This document shows, one piece after another, positions 19,286-30,981 of a DNA stretch of 64,000 nt (position 1 is its first letter; each line of letters begins with the position of its first letter). The translations under genes and the position numbers were made by a program. A model generated the notes under the pieces. It saw only the letters and a list, made by a program, of their open reading frames with translations, did not search any database and was not told the origin of the DNA. The DNA comes from Sipunculus nudus (Eukaryota > Annelida > Sipuncula > Golfingiida > Sipunculidae). The stretch covers positions 42,768,340-42,832,339 of the forward strand of contig CM049322.1 of assembly GCA_026874595.1 (NCBI GenBank), written 5' to 3'.

Positions 19286-21389
19286 ATGAACAAAGCTAAC
19301 TTCAACTACTCTTTGAAAAACATTCCCATCCCTAGTAATCTGTCCTATACCAAATCCCTGATAAGTAAAGTTGAAAGCCTACTTCGGAGAATGCGATGGA
19401 AGGCATTCCATTTCGAAAACCCTGGTCAAACTTCAGATAAACAAAACTATGGATTCAAAACCACATATTCACCCCCTCATAGCGAACACCTCAGGGCATT
19501 TGAAAGTGATATCTACGAAATGGTCCGGAACATTGAATTTCAGCACTCACACAATGCATTCCAGAAACAAATGGCCAATGACATCAAAACAATCAGACAA
19601 TCTGACAATCTCCTAGTACAGGCAGATAAGACAACCAACCTGTACAGTATGCCGAAAGAACACTACAATAAACTTCTTACAGAAAACATCACTAAGACAT
19701 ACAAAAAAGCAGACAGAAATATCTGTAAAAATATCAATACAGAAGCCAAAGAAATAGCCGGTTCCCTTAACCTAGCAGACCGCATCGAAGTCATGGCCGA
19801 GCGCAATGCTTACATTACTTTGAAAGACCACAAGGATAATTTTGAACAAAACCCCAAGTGCAGATTGATTAATCCAGCAAAATCTGAAATAGGTATCATT
19901 AGCAAAAAGCACTTGGAAAAAATTAATAGCCAACTGAGACTGAAAACCAAACTCAACCAGTGGCAAAATACCGGACAGGTAATATCTTGGTTCAAGAAAT
20001 TGAAGCTGAAACAAAAATCTAAGTTCATAAAGTTTGATATTGTTGACTTTTACCCCTCGATCACAGAAGATCTTCTCATGACAGCCCTCAAATTTGCCAA
20101 AACCATGGTCTCCATTCCAGAGGATGTTATCAAAACCATCCTGCACAGCAGGAAAAGCTTACTGTTTAGCAACGGTAACACCTGGGTGAAAAAAGATCAC
20201 ACTAGTTTTGACGTCACCATGGGCAGTTTTGATGGCGCTGAAGTATGCGAAATTGTTGGTTTATACATCCTAGATATGTTGAAAAAGGAATTTGGTGTAA
20301 ATGCTCTAGGCCTGTATCGTGATGACGGTTTAGGTTGTTTCCCCAACATGTCTGGACCCAAAGCAGACAGCACCCGTAAGAAAATGATCAAACTCTTTTC
20401 CAATGTTGGGTTAAAGATAACCATTGAAACTAACCTGACCTGCACAGATTTCTTAGACGTAACATTTGACCTCCAAAATGACATCTTCTACCCTTACAGA
20501 AAACCGAACAATGACCCTCTCTATATCCACGCACAATCCAATCACCCCCCAGCTATCATTAGGCAGATACCTATGATGATCAGTAAACGTGTTTCTGACA
20601 ACTCCTGCAATAAAGAGCTATTTATGAAAGCCAAACCCATGTATGATGAAGCTTTAGCGAAAAGCGGGTTCTCAGAAAGCTTAAAATATGTTGAACCAAC
20701 AGTGAAAAGCAAGAGAAACAGGAAAAGGAAAATAATATGGTTTAATCCACCCTACAGCCGTCATGTAAAAACCAACATTGGCAGAAAATTCATGAAACTA
20801 GTTGAAAAAACACTTCCCTCAACATCACAGGTACCACAGGTTATTCAACAGGAACAATTTGAAAATTAGCTACAGCTGTCTACCCAACATGTCTAACCTG
20901 ATCAGCAAACATAATATGAAGGTTCTAAATTCTGACAATGCTGTGAATGCACCCCAAAAACAATGTAACTGCCGCAAAAAAGACGAATGTCCTATGAATG
21001 GTCAATGTCAGCTGAAATGCATTGTCTATAAAGCAACAGTTAGAACAGACAATGACGTGAAACACTACATAGGGTGTACTGAAGGTGATTTCAAGACAAG
21101 ATATAATAACCACAAGCAATCCTTTCGGAACAGATCCCACGCTAAAAACACTGAACTGTCTAAACACATTTGGTCACTAAAAGACAACAATATCAATTAC
21201 AAGCTCTCCTGGGAAATATCTGCCAAGGCAGCACCTTACTTCTGTGGGACTAGGAAGTGTGATCTCTGCTTGTCTGAAAAGCTACTTATAGCTACGGCCC
21301 CCCCTGGATCATTGTTGAACTCAAGAGCTGAAATTCTCTCCAAGTGCCGCCATCAAAACAAATTCACCCTGAAATATTTTAAAACCTAG
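19286..21389 (+). pseudogene. PLE RT/GIY-YIG protein, copy 7, frameshifted
   Basis: An extra A in an A-run (six at 20805-20810 instead of five) shifts the frame at residue 508. The 5' ORF ends at 20869 after 527 residues, so the RT domain is complete but the cysteine cluster and nuclease are lost. The remaining 3' part stays open in another frame to 21389. The copy also carries K266T (ACA at 20081-20083), shared only with copy 12. A product, if made, would be an RT without endonuclease. Confidence 0.92.
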
Positions 21390-22206
21390 CATTCGTACTC
21401 ATATTCAGCGTGCCCCCTTAACCCCCCCCCCCCCCACACGAGGATCCGCTGGGCGGACTGATTTGTTCAGGTGGTTGTTCTCTCACTGCTGGCTCGTGGA
21501 GTCCATTGGATGACAGGAAAGTTCTACTTTATCCTGGTCTAATGGGCTTTACGACCTTCAGCTAGGAGACTTGCACCACTTGGTATGGGTATAGTATATT
21601 TGCCTTTTATATTGTATATTTGCCTTGTATATTGTGTATTTTCACAGTATATGTGTATTTTTATCATATCATATGTATACTACTGATATGTTCACCGCTT
21701 CCAAGGCCCTATTAGAAATCATTTCAATATGCTGATTGAGCATCCTGGTTATATCTTTGTATTATATTTACTATTTACTACATTATATAACCTCTTTGCC
21801 CTGCCCTGTTATGTTCCAGTATCGCACGTGTACCCCGACCAATCCTATTGTGCACCCGAGAACAATAGGATCAGTGTCAGTCTTTCACATGCCCCCCCCC
21901 CCGACCCGAATCGCACAAAGCATAATCTCGTAATCTCGTAAAGTCTCGGCTTTTCAAACCACGACGTTAGCTTCATTCTAACCACATTCACCTGATGATC
22001 GGGTCGCATCCCGTGAAACAGTCTGTTGTGAATTAACAGTGTTGTTTTTCTTCAGAGTTATACCGCTCTGGCCTAGCTTGTAGGCCATAGAGCACTTTAC
22101 ATCGGAGGGTAACACTACCTTCTACTCCAGCTCCAGCGACAGGTACGTTGTCGAGCACTCTTGTTAACCCACCCTGTCCAGAAATTCACCTTGTAACATC
22201 TACAGA
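21390..22206 (+). repeat. Spacer before copy 8
   Basis: 817 bp, poly-C tracts of 14 and 11. No gene seen. Confidence 0.9.
21986..22033 (+). ncRNA. Hammerhead ribozyme, copy 8
   Basis: Unchanged motif; predicted cleavage between 22027 and 22028. Confidence 0.9.
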
Positions 22207-24310
22207 ATGAACAAAGCTAACTTCAACTACTCTTTGAAAAACATTCCCATCCCTAGTAATCTGTCCTATACCAAATCCCTGATAAGTAAAGTTGAAAGCC
22301 TACTTCGGAGAATGCGATGGAAGGCATTCCATTTCGAAAACCCTGGTCAAACTTCAGATAAACAAAACTATGGATTCAAAACCACATATTCACCCCCTCA
22401 TAGCGAACACCTCAGGGCATTTGAAAGTGATATCTACGAAATGGTCCGGAACATTGAATTTCAGCACTCACACAATGCATTCCAGAAACAAATGGCCAAT
22501 GACATCAAAACAATCAGACAATCTGACAATCTCCTAGTACAGGCAGATAAGACAACCAACCTGTACAGTATGCCGAAAGAACACTACAATAAACTTCTTA
22601 CAGAAAACATCACTAAGACATACAAAAAAGCAGACAGAAATATCTGTAAAAATATCAATACAGAAGCCAAAGAAATAGCCGGTTCCCTTAACCTAGCAGA
22701 CCGCATCGAAGTCATGGCCGAGCGCAATGCTTACATTACTTTGAAAGACCACAAGGATAATTTTGAACAAAACCCCAAGTGCAGATTGATTAATCCAGCA
22801 AAATCTGAAATAGGTATCATTAGCAAAAAGCACTTGGAAAAAATTAATAGCCAACTGAGACTGAAAACCAAACTCAACCAGTGGCAAAATACCGGACAGG
22901 TAATATCTTGGTTCAAGAAATTGAAGCTGAAACAAAAATCTAAGTTCATAAAGTTTGATATTGTTGACTTTTACCCCTCGATCACAGAAGATCTTCTCAT
23001 GAAAGCCCTCAAATTTGCCAAAACCATGGTCTCCATTCCAGAGGATGTTATCAAAACCATCCTGCACAGCAGGAAAAGCTTACTGTTTAGCAACGGTAAC
23101 ACCTGGGTGAAAAAAGATCACACTAGTTTTGACGTCACCATGGGCAGTTTTGATGGCGCTGAAGTATGCGAAATTGTTGGTTTATACATCCTAGATATGT
23201 TGAAAAAGGAATTTGGTGTAAATGCTCTAGGCCTGTATCGTGATGACGGTTTAGGTTGTTTCCCCAACATGTCTGGACCCAAAGCAGACAGCACCCGTAA
23301 GAAAATGATCAAACTCTTTTCCAATGTTGGGTTAAAGATAACCATTGAAACTAACCTGACCTGCACAGATTTCTTAGACGTAACATTTGACCTCCAAAAT
23401 GACATCTTCTACCCTTACAGAAAACCGAACAATGACCCTCTCTATATCCACGCACAATCCAATCACCCCCCAGCTATCATTAGGCAGATACCTATGATGA
23501 TCAGTAAACGTGTTTCTGACAACTCCTGCAATAAAGAGCTATTTATGAAAGCCAAACCCATGTATGATGAAGCTTTAGCGAAAAGCGGGTTCTCAGAAAG
23601 CTTAAAATATGTTGAACCAACAGTGAAAAGCAAGAGAAACAGGAAAAGGAAAATAATATGGTTTAATCCACCCTACAGCCGTCATGTAAAAACCAACATT
23701 GGCAGAAAATTCATGAAACTAGTTGAAAAAACACTTCCCTCAACATCACAGGTACCACAGGTTATTCAACAGGAACAATTTGAAAATTAGCTACAGCTGT
23801 CTACCCAACATGTCTAACCTGATCAGCAAACATAATATGAAGGTTCTAAATTCTGACAATGCTGTGAATGCACCCCAAAAACAATGTAACTGCCGCAAAA
23901 AAGACGAATGTCCTATGAATGGTCAATGTCAGCTGAAATGCATTGTCTATAAAGCAACAGTTAGAACAGACAATGACGTGAAACACTACATAGGGTGTAC
24001 TGAAGGTGATTTCAAGACAAGATATAATAACCACAAGCAATCCTTTCGGAACAGATCCCACGCTAAAAACACTGAACTGTCTAAACACATTTGGTCACTA
24101 AAAGACAACAATATCAATTACAAGCTCTCCTGGGAAATATCTGCCAAGGCAGCACCTTACTTCTGTGGAACTAGGAAGTGTGATCTCTGCTTGTCTGAAA
24201 AGCTACTTATAGCTACGGCCCCCCCTGGATCATTGTTGAACTCAAGAGCTGAAATTCTCTCCAAGTGCCGCCATCAAAACAAATTCACCCTGAAATATTT
24301 TAAAACCTAG
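22207..24310 (+). pseudogene. PLE RT/GIY-YIG protein, copy 8, frameshifted
   Basis: Carries the same extra A as copy 7 (A-run 23726-23731), giving a 527-residue RT-only ORF ending at 23790. The out-of-frame nuclease part runs to 24310. It lacks K266T and has a silent GGA at codon 654 (24167-24169), found elsewhere only in copy 12. The shared frameshift shows that copies 7 and 8 descend from one mutated unit. Confidence 0.92.
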
Positions 24311-25132
24311 CATTCGTACTCATATTCAGCGTGCCCCCTTAACCCCCCCCCCCCCCCCACACGAGGATCCGCTGGGCGGACTGATTTGTTCAGGTGGTTG
24401 TTCTCTCACTGCTGGCTCGTGGAGTCCATTGGATGACAGGAAAGTTCTACTTTATCCTGGTCTAATGGGCTTTACGACCTTCAGCTAGGAGACTTGCACC
24501 ACTTGGTATGGGTATAGTATATTTGCCTTTTATATTGTATATTTGCCTTGTATATTGTGTATTTTCACAGTATATGTGTATTTTTATCATATCATATGTA
24601 TACTACTGATATGTTCACCGCTTCCAAGGCCCTATTAGAAATCATTTCAATATGCTGATTGAGCATCCTGGTTATATCTTTGTATTATATTTACTATTTA
24701 CTACATTATATAACCTCTTTGCCCTGCCCTGTTATGTTCCAGTATCGCACGTGTACCCCGACCAATCCTATTGTGCACCCGAGAACAATAGGATCAGTGT
24801 CAGTCTTTCACATGCCCCCCCCCCCCCCGACCCGAATCGCACAAAGCATAATCTCGTAATCTCGTAAAGTCTCGGCTTTTCAAACCACGACGTTAGCTTC
24901 ATTCTAACCACATTCACCTGATGATCGGGTCGCATCCCGTGAAACAGTCTGTTGTGAATTAACAGTGTTGTTTTTCTTCAGAGTTATACCGCTCTGGCCT
25001 AGCTTGTAGGCCATAGAGCACTTTACATCGGAGGGTAACACTACCTTCTACTCCAGCTCCAGCGACAGGTACGTTGTCGAGCACTCTTGTTAACCCACCC
25101 TGTCCAGAAATTCACCTTGTAACATCTACAGA
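24311..25132 (+). repeat. Spacer before copy 9
   Basis: 822 bp, poly-C tracts of 16 and 14. No gene seen. Confidence 0.9.
24912..24959 (+). ncRNA. Hammerhead ribozyme, copy 9
   Basis: Unchanged motif; predicted cleavage between 24953 and 24954. Confidence 0.9.
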
Positions 25133-27235
25133 ATGAACAAAGCTAACTTCAACTACTCTTTGAAAAACATTCCCATCCCTAGTAATCTGTCCTATACCAA
25201 ATCCCTGATAAGTAAAGTTGAAAGCCTACTTCGGAGAATGCGATGGAAGGCATTCCATTTCGAAAACCCTGGTCAAACTTCAGATAAACAAAACTATGGA
25301 TTCAAAACCACATATTCACCCCCTCATAGCGAACACCTCAGGGCATTTGAAAGTGATATCTACGAAATGGTCCGGAACATTGAATTTCAGCACTCACACA
25401 ATGCATTCCAGAAACAAATGGCCAATGACATCAAAACAATCAGACAATCTGACAATCTCCTAGTACAGGCAGATAAGACAACCAACCTGTACAGTATGCC
25501 GAAAGAACACCACAATAAACTTCTTACAGAAAACATCACTAAGACATACAAAAAAGCAGACAGAAATATCTGTAAAAATATCAATACAGAAGCCAAAGAA
25601 ATAGCCGGTTCCCTTAACCTAGCAGACCGCATCGAAGTCATGGCCGAGCGCAATGCTTACATTACTTTGAAAGACCACAAGGATAATTTTGAACAAAACC
25701 CCAAGTGCAGATTGATTAATCCAGCAAAATCTGAAATAGGTATCATTAGCAAAAAGCACTTGGAAAAAATTAATAGCCAACTGAGACTGAAAACCAAACT
25801 CAACCAGTGGCAAAATACCGGACAGGTAATATCTTGGTTCAAGAAATTGAAGCTGAAACAAAAATCTAAGTTCATAAAGTTTGATATTGTTGACTTTTAC
25901 CCCTCGATCACAGAAGATCTTCTCATGAAAGCCCTCAAATTTGCCAAAACCATGGTCTCCATTCCAGAGGATGTTATCAAAACCATCCTGCACAGCAGGA
26001 AAAGCTTACTGTTTAGCAACGGTAACACCTGGGTGAAAAAAGATCACACTAGTTTTGACGTCACCATGGGCAGTTTTGATGGCGCTGAAGTATGCGAAAT
26101 TGTTGGTTTATACATCCTAGATATGTTGAAAAAGGAATTTGGTGTAAATGCTCTAGGCCTGTATCGTGATGACGGTTTAGGTTGTTTCCCCAACATGTCT
26201 GGACCCAAAGCAGACAGCACCCGTAAGAAAATGATCAAACTCTTTTCCAATGTTGGGTTAAAGATAACCATTGAAACTAACCTGACCTGCACAGATTTCT
26301 TAGACGTAACATTTGACCTCCAAAATGACATCTTCTACCCTTACAGAAAACCGAACAATGACCCTCTCTATATCCACGCACAATCCAATCACCCCCCAGC
26401 TATCATTAGGCAGATACCTATGATGATCAGTAAACGTGTTTCTGACAACTCCTGCAATAAAGAGCTATTTATGAAAGCCAAACCCATGTATGATGAAGCT
26501 TTAGCGAAAAGCGGGTTCTCAGAAAGCTTAAAATATGTTGAACCAACAGTGAAAAGCAAGAGAAACAGGAAAAGGAAAATAATATGGTTTAATCCACCCT
26601 ACAGCCGTCATGTAAAAACCAACATTGGCAGAAAATTCATGAAACTAGTTGAAAAACACTTCCCTCAACATCACAGGTACCACAGGTTATTCAACAGGAA
26701 CAATTTGAAAATTAGCTACAGCTGTCTACCCAACATGTCTAACCTGATCAGCAAACATAATATGAAGGTTCTAAATTCTGACAATGCTGTGAATGCACCC
26801 CAAAAACAATGTAACTGCCGTAAAAAAGACGAATGTCCTATGAATGGTCAATGTCAGCTGAAATGCATTGTCTATAAAGCAACAGTTAGAACAGACAATG
26901 ACGTGAAACACTACATAGGGTGTACTGAAGGTGATTTCAAGACAAGATATAATAACCACAAGCAATCCTTTCGGAACAGATCCCACGCTAAAAACACTGA
27001 ACTGTCTAAACACATTTGGTCACTAAAAGACAACAATATCAATTACAAGCTCTCCTGGGAAATATCTGCCAAGGCAGCACCTTACTTCTGTGGGACTAGG
27101 AAGTGTGATCTCTGCTTGTCTGAAAAGCTACTTATAGCTACGGCCCCCCCTGGATCATTGTTGAACTCAAGAGCTGAAATTCTCTCCAAGTGCCGCCATC
27201 AAAACAAATTCACCCTGAAATATTTTAAAACCTAG
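25133..27235 (+). CDS. PLE RT/GIY-YIG protein, copy 9
   Basis: Intact 700-codon ORF of the I/H/H subfamily, marked by Y127H, shared only with copy 13 (four units downstream). The change lies in the N-terminal region outside recognisable motifs. Codon 563 is back to CGT, so the CGC run stops at copy 8. Confidence 0.95.
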   Translation: MNKANFNYSLKNIPIPSNLSYTKSLISKVESLLRRMRWKAFHFENPGQTSDKQNYGFKTTYSPPHSEHLRAFESDIYEMVRNIEFQHSHNAFQKQMANDIKTIRQSDNLLVQADKTTNLYSMPKEHHNKLLTENITKTYKKADRNICKNINTEAKEIAGSLNLADRIEVMAERNAYITLKDHKDNFEQNPKCRLINPAKSEIGIISKKHLEKINSQLRLKTKLNQWQNTGQVISWFKKLKLKQKSKFIKFDIVDFYPSITEDLLMKALKFAKTMVSIPEDVIKTILHSRKSLLFSNGNTWVKKDHTSFDVTMGSFDGAEVCEIVGLYILDMLKKEFGVNALGLYRDDGLGCFPNMSGPKADSTRKKMIKLFSNVGLKITIETNLTCTDFLDVTFDLQNDIFYPYRKPNNDPLYIHAQSNHPPAIIRQIPMMISKRVSDNSCNKELFMKAKPMYDEALAKSGFSESLKYVEPTVKSKRNRKRKIIWFNPPYSRHVKTNIGRKFMKLVEKHFPQHHRYHRLFNRNNLKISYSCLPNMSNLISKHNMKVLNSDNAVNAPQKQCNCRKKDECPMNGQCQLKCIVYKATVRTDNDVKHYIGCTEGDFKTRYNNHKQSFRNRSHAKNTELSKHIWSLKDNNINYKLSWEISAKAAPYFCGTRKCDLCLSEKLLIATAPPGSLLNSRAEILSKCRHQNKFTLKYFKT

Positions 27236-28058
27236 CATTCGTACTCATATTCAGCGTGCCCCCTTAACCCCCCCCCCCCCCCCACACGAGGATCCGCTGG
27301 GCGGACTGATTTGTTCAGGTGGTTGTTCTCTCACTGCTGGCTCGTGGAGTCCATTGGATGACAGGAAAGTTCTACTTTATCCTGGTCTAATGGGCTTTAC
27401 GACCTTCAGCTAGGAGACTTGCACCACTTGGTATGGGTATAGTATATTTGCCTTTTATATTGTATATTTGCCTTGTATATTGTGTATTTTCACAGTATAT
27501 TTGTATTTTTATCATATCATATGTATACTACTGATATGTTCACCGCTTCCAAGGCCCTATTAGAAATCATTTCAATATGCTGATTGAGCATCCTGGTTAT
27601 ATCTTTGTATTATATTTACTATTTACTACATTATATAACCTCTTTGCCCTGCCCTGTTATGTTCCAGTATCGCACGTGTACCCCGACCAATCCTATTGTG
27701 CACCCGAGAACAATAGGATCAGTGTCAGTCTTTCACATGCCCCCCCCCCCCCCCGACCCGAATCGCACAAAGCATAATCTCGTAATCTCGTAAAGTCTCG
27801 GCTTTTCAAACCACGACGTTAGCTTCATTCTAACCACATTCACCTGATGATCGGGTCGCATCCCGTGAAACAGTCTGTTGTGAATTAACAGTGTTGTTTT
27901 TCTTCAGAGTTATACCGCTCTGGCCTAGCTTGTAGGCCATAGAGCACTTTACATCGGAGGGTAACACTACCTTCTACTCCAGCTCCAGCGACAGGTACGT
28001 TGTCGACCACTCTTGTTAACCCACCCTGTCCAGAAATTCACCTTGTAACATCTACAGA
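27236..28058 (+). repeat. Spacer before copy 10
   Basis: 823 bp, poly-C tracts of 16 and 15. It has G-to-T at 27501 and G-to-C at 28007, both shared only with the spacer before copy 14. The second weakens nothing in the ribozyme, lying 52 nt before the ATG. No gene seen. Confidence 0.9.
27838..27885 (+). ncRNA. Hammerhead ribozyme, copy 10
   Basis: Unchanged motif; predicted cleavage between 27879 and 27880. Confidence 0.9.
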
Positions 28059-30161
28059 ATGAACAAAGCTAACTTCAACTACTCTTTGAAAAACATTCCC
28101 ATCCCTAGTAATCTGTCCTATACCAAATCCCTGATAAGTAAAGTTGAAAGCCTACTTCGGAGAATGCGATGGAAGGCATTCCATTTCGAAAACCCTGGTC
28201 AAACTTCAGATAAACAAAACTATGGATTCAAAACCACATATTCACCCCCTCATAGCGAACACCTCAGGGCATTTGAAAGTGATATCTACGAAATGGTCCG
28301 GTACATTGAATTTCAGCACTCACACAATGCATTCCAGAAACAAATGGCCAATGACATCAAAACAATCAGACAATCTGACAATCTCCTAGTACAGGCAGAT
28401 AAGACAACCAACCTGTACAGTATGCCGAAAGAACACTACAATAAACTTCTTACAGAAAACATCACTAAGACATACAAAAAAGCAGACAGAAATATCTGTA
28501 AAAATATCAATACAGAAGCCAAAGAAATAGCCGGTTCCCTTAACCTAGCAGACCGCATCGAAGTCATGGCCGAGCGCAATGCTTACATTACTTTGAAAGA
28601 CCACAAGGATAATTTTGAACAAAACCCCAAGTGCAGATTGATTAATCCAGCAAAATCTGAAATAGGTATCATTAGCAAAAAGCACTTGGAAAAAATTAAT
28701 AGCCAACTGAGACTGAAAACCAAACTCAACCAGTGGCAAAATACCGGACAGGTAATATCTTGGTTCAAGAAATTGAAGCTGAAACAAAAATCTAAGTTCA
28801 TAAAGTTTGATATTGTTGACTTTTACCCTTCGATCACAGAAGATCTTCTCATGAAAGCCCTCAAATTTGCCAAAACCATGGTCTCCATTCCAGAGGATGT
28901 TATCAAAACCATCCTGCACAGCAGGAAAAGCTTACTGTTTAGCAACGGTAACACCTGGGTGAAAAAAGATCACACTAGTTTTGACGTCACCATGGGCAGT
29001 TTTGATGGCGCTGAAGTATGCGAAATTGTTGGTTTATACATCCTAGATATGTTGAAAAAGGAATTTGGTGTAAATGCTCTAGGCCTGTATCGTGATGACG
29101 GTTTAGGTTGTTTCCCCAACATGTCTGGACCCAAAGCAGACAGCACCCGTAAGAAAATGATCAAACTCTTTTCCAATGTTGGGTTAAAGATAACCATTGA
29201 AACTAACCTGACCTGCACAGATTTCTTAGACGTAACATTTGACCTCCAAAATGACATCTTCTACCCTTACAGAAAACCGAACAATGACCCTCTCTATATC
29301 CACGCACAATCCAATCACCCCCCAGCTATCATTAGGCAGATACCTATGATGATCAGTAAACGTGTTTCTGACAACTCCTGCAATAAAGAGCTATTTATGA
29401 AAGCCAAACCCATGTATGATGAAGCTTTAGCGAAAAGCGGGTTCTCAGAAAGCTTAAAATATGTTGAACCAACAGTGAAAAGCAAGAGAAACAGGAAAAG
29501 GAAAATAATATGGTTTAATCCACCCTACAGCCGTCATGTAAAAACCAACATTGGCAGAAAATTCATGAAACTAGTTGAAAAACACTTCCCTCAACATCAC
29601 AGGTACCACAGGTTATTCAACAGGAACAATTTGAAAATTAGCTACAGCTGTCTACCCAACATGTCTAACCTGATCAGCAAACATAATATGAAGGTTCTAA
29701 ATTCTGACAATGCTGTGAATGCACCCCAAAAACAATGTAACTGCCGTAAAAAAGACGAATGTCCTATGAATGGTCAATGTCAGCTGAAATGCATTGTCTA
29801 TAAAGCAACAGTTAGAACAGACAATGACGTGAAACACTACATAGGGTGTACTGAAGGTGATTTCAAGACAAGATATAATAACCACAAGCAATCCTTTCGG
29901 AACAGATCCCACGCTAAAAACACTGAACTGTCTAAACACATTTGGTCACTAAAAGACAACAATATCAATTACAAGCTCTCCTGGGAAATATCTGCCAAGG
30001 CAGCACCTTACTTCTGTGGGACTAGGAAGTGTGATCTCTGCTTGTCTGAAAAGCTACTTATAGCTACGGCCCCCCCTGGATCATTGTTGAACTCAAGAGC
30101 TGAAATTCTCTCCAAGTGCCGCCATCAAAACAAATTCACCCTGAAATATTTTAAAACCTAG
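28059..30161 (+). CDS. PLE RT/GIY-YIG protein, copy 10
   Basis: Intact 700-codon ORF of the I/H/H subfamily with N82Y and a silent CCT at P257 in motif A (28827-28829). Both are shared with copy 14, along with two spacer changes upstream. N82Y is also seen in copies 11, 15 and 18. The four linked markers make copies 10 and 14 recent duplicates. Confidence 0.95.
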   Translation: MNKANFNYSLKNIPIPSNLSYTKSLISKVESLLRRMRWKAFHFENPGQTSDKQNYGFKTTYSPPHSEHLRAFESDIYEMVRYIEFQHSHNAFQKQMANDIKTIRQSDNLLVQADKTTNLYSMPKEHYNKLLTENITKTYKKADRNICKNINTEAKEIAGSLNLADRIEVMAERNAYITLKDHKDNFEQNPKCRLINPAKSEIGIISKKHLEKINSQLRLKTKLNQWQNTGQVISWFKKLKLKQKSKFIKFDIVDFYPSITEDLLMKALKFAKTMVSIPEDVIKTILHSRKSLLFSNGNTWVKKDHTSFDVTMGSFDGAEVCEIVGLYILDMLKKEFGVNALGLYRDDGLGCFPNMSGPKADSTRKKMIKLFSNVGLKITIETNLTCTDFLDVTFDLQNDIFYPYRKPNNDPLYIHAQSNHPPAIIRQIPMMISKRVSDNSCNKELFMKAKPMYDEALAKSGFSESLKYVEPTVKSKRNRKRKIIWFNPPYSRHVKTNIGRKFMKLVEKHFPQHHRYHRLFNRNNLKISYSCLPNMSNLISKHNMKVLNSDNAVNAPQKQCNCRKKDECPMNGQCQLKCIVYKATVRTDNDVKHYIGCTEGDFKTRYNNHKQSFRNRSHAKNTELSKHIWSLKDNNINYKLSWEISAKAAPYFCGTRKCDLCLSEKLLIATAPPGSLLNSRAEILSKCRHQNKFTLKYFKT

Positions 30162-30981
30162 CATTCGTACTCATATTCAGCGTGCCCCCTTAACCCCCCC
30201 CCCCCCCCACACGAGGATCCGCTGGGCGGACTGATTTGTTCAGGTGGTTGTTCTCTCACTGCTGGCTCGTGGAGTCCATTGGATGACAGGAAAGTTCTAC
30301 TTTATCCTGGTCTAATGGGCTTTACGACCTTCAGCTAGGAGACTTGCACCACTTGGTATGGGTATAGTATATTTGCCTTTTATATTGTATATTTGCCTTG
30401 TATATTGTGTATTTTCACAGTATATGTGTATTTTTATCATATCATATGTATACTACTGATATGTTCACCGCTTCCAAGGCCCTATTAGAAATCATTTCAA
30501 TATGCTGATTGAGCATCCTGGTTATATCTTTGTATTATATTTACTATTTACTACATTATATAACCTCTTTGCCCTGCCCTGTTATGTTCCAGTATCGCAC
30601 GTGTACCCCGACCAATCCTATTGTGCACCCGAGAACAATAGGATCAGTGTCAGTCTTTCACATGCCCCCCCCCCCCCGACCCGAATCGCACAAAGCATAA
30701 TCTCGTAATCTCGTAAAGTCTCGGCTTTTCAAACCACGACGTTAGCTTCATTCTAACCACATTCACCTGATGATCGGGTCGCATCCCGTGAAACAGTCTG
30801 TTGTGAATTAACAGTGTTGTTTTTCTTCAGAGTTATACCGCTCTGGCCTAGCTTGTAGGCCATAGAGCACTTTACATCGGAGGGTAACACTACCTTCTAC
30901 TCCAGCTCCAGCGACAGGTACGTTGTCGAGCACTCTTGTTAACCCACCCTGTCCAGAAATTCACCTTGTAACATCTACAGA
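30162..30981 (+). repeat. Spacer before copy 11
   Basis: 820 bp, poly-C tracts of 15 and 13. No gene seen. Confidence 0.9.
30761..30808 (+). ncRNA. Hammerhead ribozyme, copy 11
   Basis: Unchanged motif; predicted cleavage between 30802 and 30803. Confidence 0.9.
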
